Of a DNA stretch of 64,000 nucleotides, positions 62,481-64,000 are shown piece after piece. The translations under genes and the position numbers were made by a program. The stretch is from Bdellovibrio sp. GT3. Lineage in GTDB: Bacteria; Bdellovibrionota; Bdellovibrionia; Bdellovibrionales; Bdellovibrionaceae. The stretch lies in NCBI RefSeq assembly GCF_037996765.1, contig NZ_JBBNAD010000004.1, forward strand, positions 620,001-684,000, given 5' to 3'. The notes beneath the pieces were generated by a model. It did not search any database and was not told where the DNA came from. It saw only the letters and a list, made by a program, of their open reading frames with translations. Every line of letters begins with the position of its first letter. Position 1 is the first letter of the stretch.

Positions 62481-63086
62481 CTATCGGGTGTGGATCAGGC
62501 TGTACTCTTCGTTGACCTTCAGGCAGTTCATGTCCGCAGAGTGAGCTGCTTGAATTCCCAAGACAGCGTCTTCAAAAACCAGACAGTCCGACGGCGTGAT
62601 TTTCATCTGATGGGCGGCCATTAGGAAACAATCCGGTGCCGGCTTTCCTTGCGTATAGTCTTCGGCACAAACCAAGAGTTCAAAATAAGGCTGAAGCTTC
62701 AGTTGATTCATGGTCAGTTCAACGATCTTTCGGCGGCTGCCAGTCACGATCGCCATCGGCAATTTACCGTGATAGTGCTCGATCACATTCATCACTGATT
62801 TGATGGTGCTGACTTCGTGCAGACCTTCCAGGTAATGCACTTCTTTTTCTTTCAGGAATTGCTCAGGATTGATGGAAGACTTATGCAATTCATTCATCAT
62901 CTCCACGATGCGATGAGTGGGGCGGCCCGCCCAGGACATGTGCTGTTCGCGGCTCATGGAAAGGTCGTATTTCGCGAGCGCCTTGTTCCAGGCGCTTAAG
63001 TGCGCTGGCATCGTGTCTGCCACCGTGCCGTCAAAATCAAACAACAGAGCCTTAAATTCTTGCGCGGGAAAAAACTGCTTCAACAT
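62481..63086 (-). CDS. HAD-like phosphatase (beta-phosphoglucomutase/YqaB type)
   Basis: 201 aa. HAD motif I DFDGTVADTMP (nucleophile Asp), motif II IVTGSRR, motif III-IV KPAPDCFLMAAHQM and VFEDAVLGIQAA. Cap-domain pattern fits the sugar-phosphate phosphatase/phosphoglucomutase branch; exact substrate unresolved. Upstream ORF neighbours are FKBP and an outer-membrane protein; a 17-base gap precedes the FKBP gene end. Confidence 0.9.
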   Translation of the reverse strand: MLKQFFPAQEFKALLFDFDGTVADTMPAHLSAWNKALAKYDLSMSREQHMSWAGRPTHRIVEMMNELHKSSINPEQFLKEKEVHYLEGLHEVSTIKSVMNVIEHYHGKLPMAIVTGSRRKIVELTMNQLKLQPYFELLVCAEDYTQGKPAPDCFLMAAHQMKITPSDCLVFEDAVLGIQAAHSADMNCLKVNEEYSLIHTR

Positions 63087-63103
63087 GACTGCAGTCTAGC
63101 ACA

Positions 63104-63439
63104 CTATTCGCGAGGGCGCGACTCTAATAGTTCCACCTCGAAGGTCAGATCCGAGTGAGGTGGAATCTTGCCCATGGTCCGCTCGCCATAGGCCAAGACT
63201 GCGGGGATGTGAATTTTCCGTTTGCCGCCGACCTTCATTCCCAAGACTCCCAGGCTCATGCCTTGGATGACTTTTTTGGAGCCCACCACAAATTCAAAAG
63301 GACGTCCGTGATTTAAGGAAGAGTCAAATACGGAGCCGTCGCTCAGGGTGCCGGTGTAGTGAATGAAGACCAGGGCGCCCTTGCTGGCGATTTCGCCATG
63401 GCCAAGGTTGTGATCGGTGATTTGAACTTGCGCATCCAT
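63104..63439 (-). CDS. FKBP-type peptidyl-prolyl isomerase
   Basis: 111 aa, single FKBP domain without signal peptide. GALVFIHYTGTLSDGSVFDSS, FVVGSKKVIQGMSLGVLGMKVGGKRKIHIPAVLAYGE and IPPHSDLTFEVELL keep the active-site aromatic/acidic residues. It catalyses proline isomerisation in the cytoplasm. It starts directly at the stop codon of the upstream outer-membrane gene (TAA-ATG). Confidence 0.93.
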   Translation of the reverse strand: MDAQVQITDHNLGHGEIASKGALVFIHYTGTLSDGSVFDSSLNHGRPFEFVVGSKKVIQGMSLGVLGMKVGGKRKIHIPAVLAYGERTMGKIPPHSDLTFEVELLESRPRE

Positions 63440-64000
63440 TTAGAACCTCAAATACAAGTGAAAGTTGACGCCGGGATTGCGGGTGAAAGTGTGTTCCTGT
63501 GCGAAATCAATATTGGGCTGAACTTGATAATCCAATATGTTTTCGTAGAGCACCTGCACGAAGGCCACCGACAGGTTGTAAGAGTACAGTTGGTAGTTCG
63601 GGCGATTTTTTGAAGTAAAGAAGATATTGTACGAGATACTTTCCGATTTGGTGAACCATTGTCCCAGAGCCACACCGTTGGTGACGGTATAAAGATGATC
63701 GCGATCGATATAATCTCCTTCATTGATGAAGGTCAGATTGAAATGCCGGCTCAGGTAAAAGTTGAAATTGATTGCCTGAAAAGTCCCTGTGCCTTTTTCT
63801 GCATCGGCATAAAACTGCAATTTGGGATTGATGTGATAGTCGCTGGTTCTTTCAGCGATACTTTCAAACGTCAGTGTGTGTGAAAAGCTGGGTGTCGCAG
63901 TAAAGTTGATGCGCGGTTGAAACGATGTCCTTACGTTTCCCAATTGTCGAAAAAAACCAAAAGTCGCGCCGGGGTTTCTTTCTCTGGGAGCATTACGCAC
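63440..64000 (-). CDS. Outer-membrane beta-barrel protein, C-terminal part
   Basis: The visible 186 codons continue past the right edge of the window. Alternating strands (NLTFINEGDYIDRDHLYTVTNG, SYNIFFTSKNRPNYQLYSYNLSVAF) and a final aromatic residue (VNFHLYLRF-stop), the BAM recognition end, show an outer-membrane barrel. It is in the same operon as the FKBP. Family unknown from this part. Confidence 0.75.
   Translation of the reverse strand: MRNAPRERNPGATFGFFRQLGNVRTSFQPRINFTATPSFSHTLTFESIAERTSDYHINPKLQFYADAEKGTGTFQAINFNFYLSRHFNLTFINEGDYIDRDHLYTVTNGVALGQWFTKSESISYNIFFTSKNRPNYQLYSYNLSVAFVQVLYENILDYQVQPNIDFAQEHTFTRNPGVNFHLYLRF

Noticed and set aside
1-64000. CRISPR array
   Set aside because: No regularly spaced repeats of CRISPR size; the only tandem repeats are two or three copies of 10-11 bp.

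Overview
The window reads as the chromosome of a predatory deltaproteobacterium-type organism, most likely Bdellovibrio (B. bacteriovorus or a close relative). This is inferred from gene content and was not checked by any search. Supporting signs are a large trimeric fibre with an S74 chaperone end like the Bdellovibrio prey-recognition (MAT) fibres, many small secreted proteins and lipoproteins, several wall-active and hydrolytic envelope enzymes, an archaeal-type class I aldolase, and a CarD regulator. Genes are dense on both strands. No prophage, insertion sequence, CRISPR array or rRNA is visible.

Layout. 1-9.8 kb: a PgaB-like deacetylase (cut by the window edge), an MltB-like transglycosylase, two sugar/metabolite transporters, a MOSC protein, a VWA lipoprotein, an SRAP (abasic-site) protein and a PA14 protein. 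9.8-15.5 kb (minus strand): NfuA-type Fe-S protein, MATE exporter, then a lipoprotein-fibre pair with 4-base overlap. 15.6-19.6 kb: class I aldolase, lysS, a lipoprotein with two rhodanese folds that lack cysteine, and a thioesterase. 19.5-24.1 kb (minus): hybrid histidine kinase, di-haem lipoprotein, a small secreted protein and an HD-GYP protein. 24.3-36 kb (plus): a secreted HExxH protein, recG, a J-domain protein, a subtilase, carD, gltX and cysS, ending in a 200-bp nested inverted repeat. 36-43.4 kb (minus): GT-C glycosyltransferase, outer-membrane barrel, two small secreted proteins, a relic of a second penicillin acylase gene, and an intact penicillin acylase. 43.5-49 kb: uvrB-uvrC-murJ. 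49-56.9 kb: mixed secreted proteins, a UDG-like relic protein coupled to nfeD and a slipin, SpoIID, and a solute-binding protein. 57-64 kb: paired lipoproteins, a Xer recombinase, a ComM-like ATPase, a DUF4160/RHH toxin-antitoxin-like pair, a tRNA-Cys with abnormal D and T loops, a HAD phosphatase, FKBP and the end of an outer-membrane barrel.

Common themes are envelope remodelling (MltB, SpoIID, PgaB-like deacetylase, penicillin acylase, MurJ), DNA repair (UvrB, UvrC, RecG, SRAP, Xer) and translation (LysS, GltX, CysS, tRNA-Cys).

The features most worth a second look are the tRNA-Cys without the usual elbow nucleotides, the nested inverted repeat after cysS, the hairpin abutting the fibre operon start codon, the degenerate UDG-like protein coupled to nfeD, and apparent leaderless promoters at several genes.
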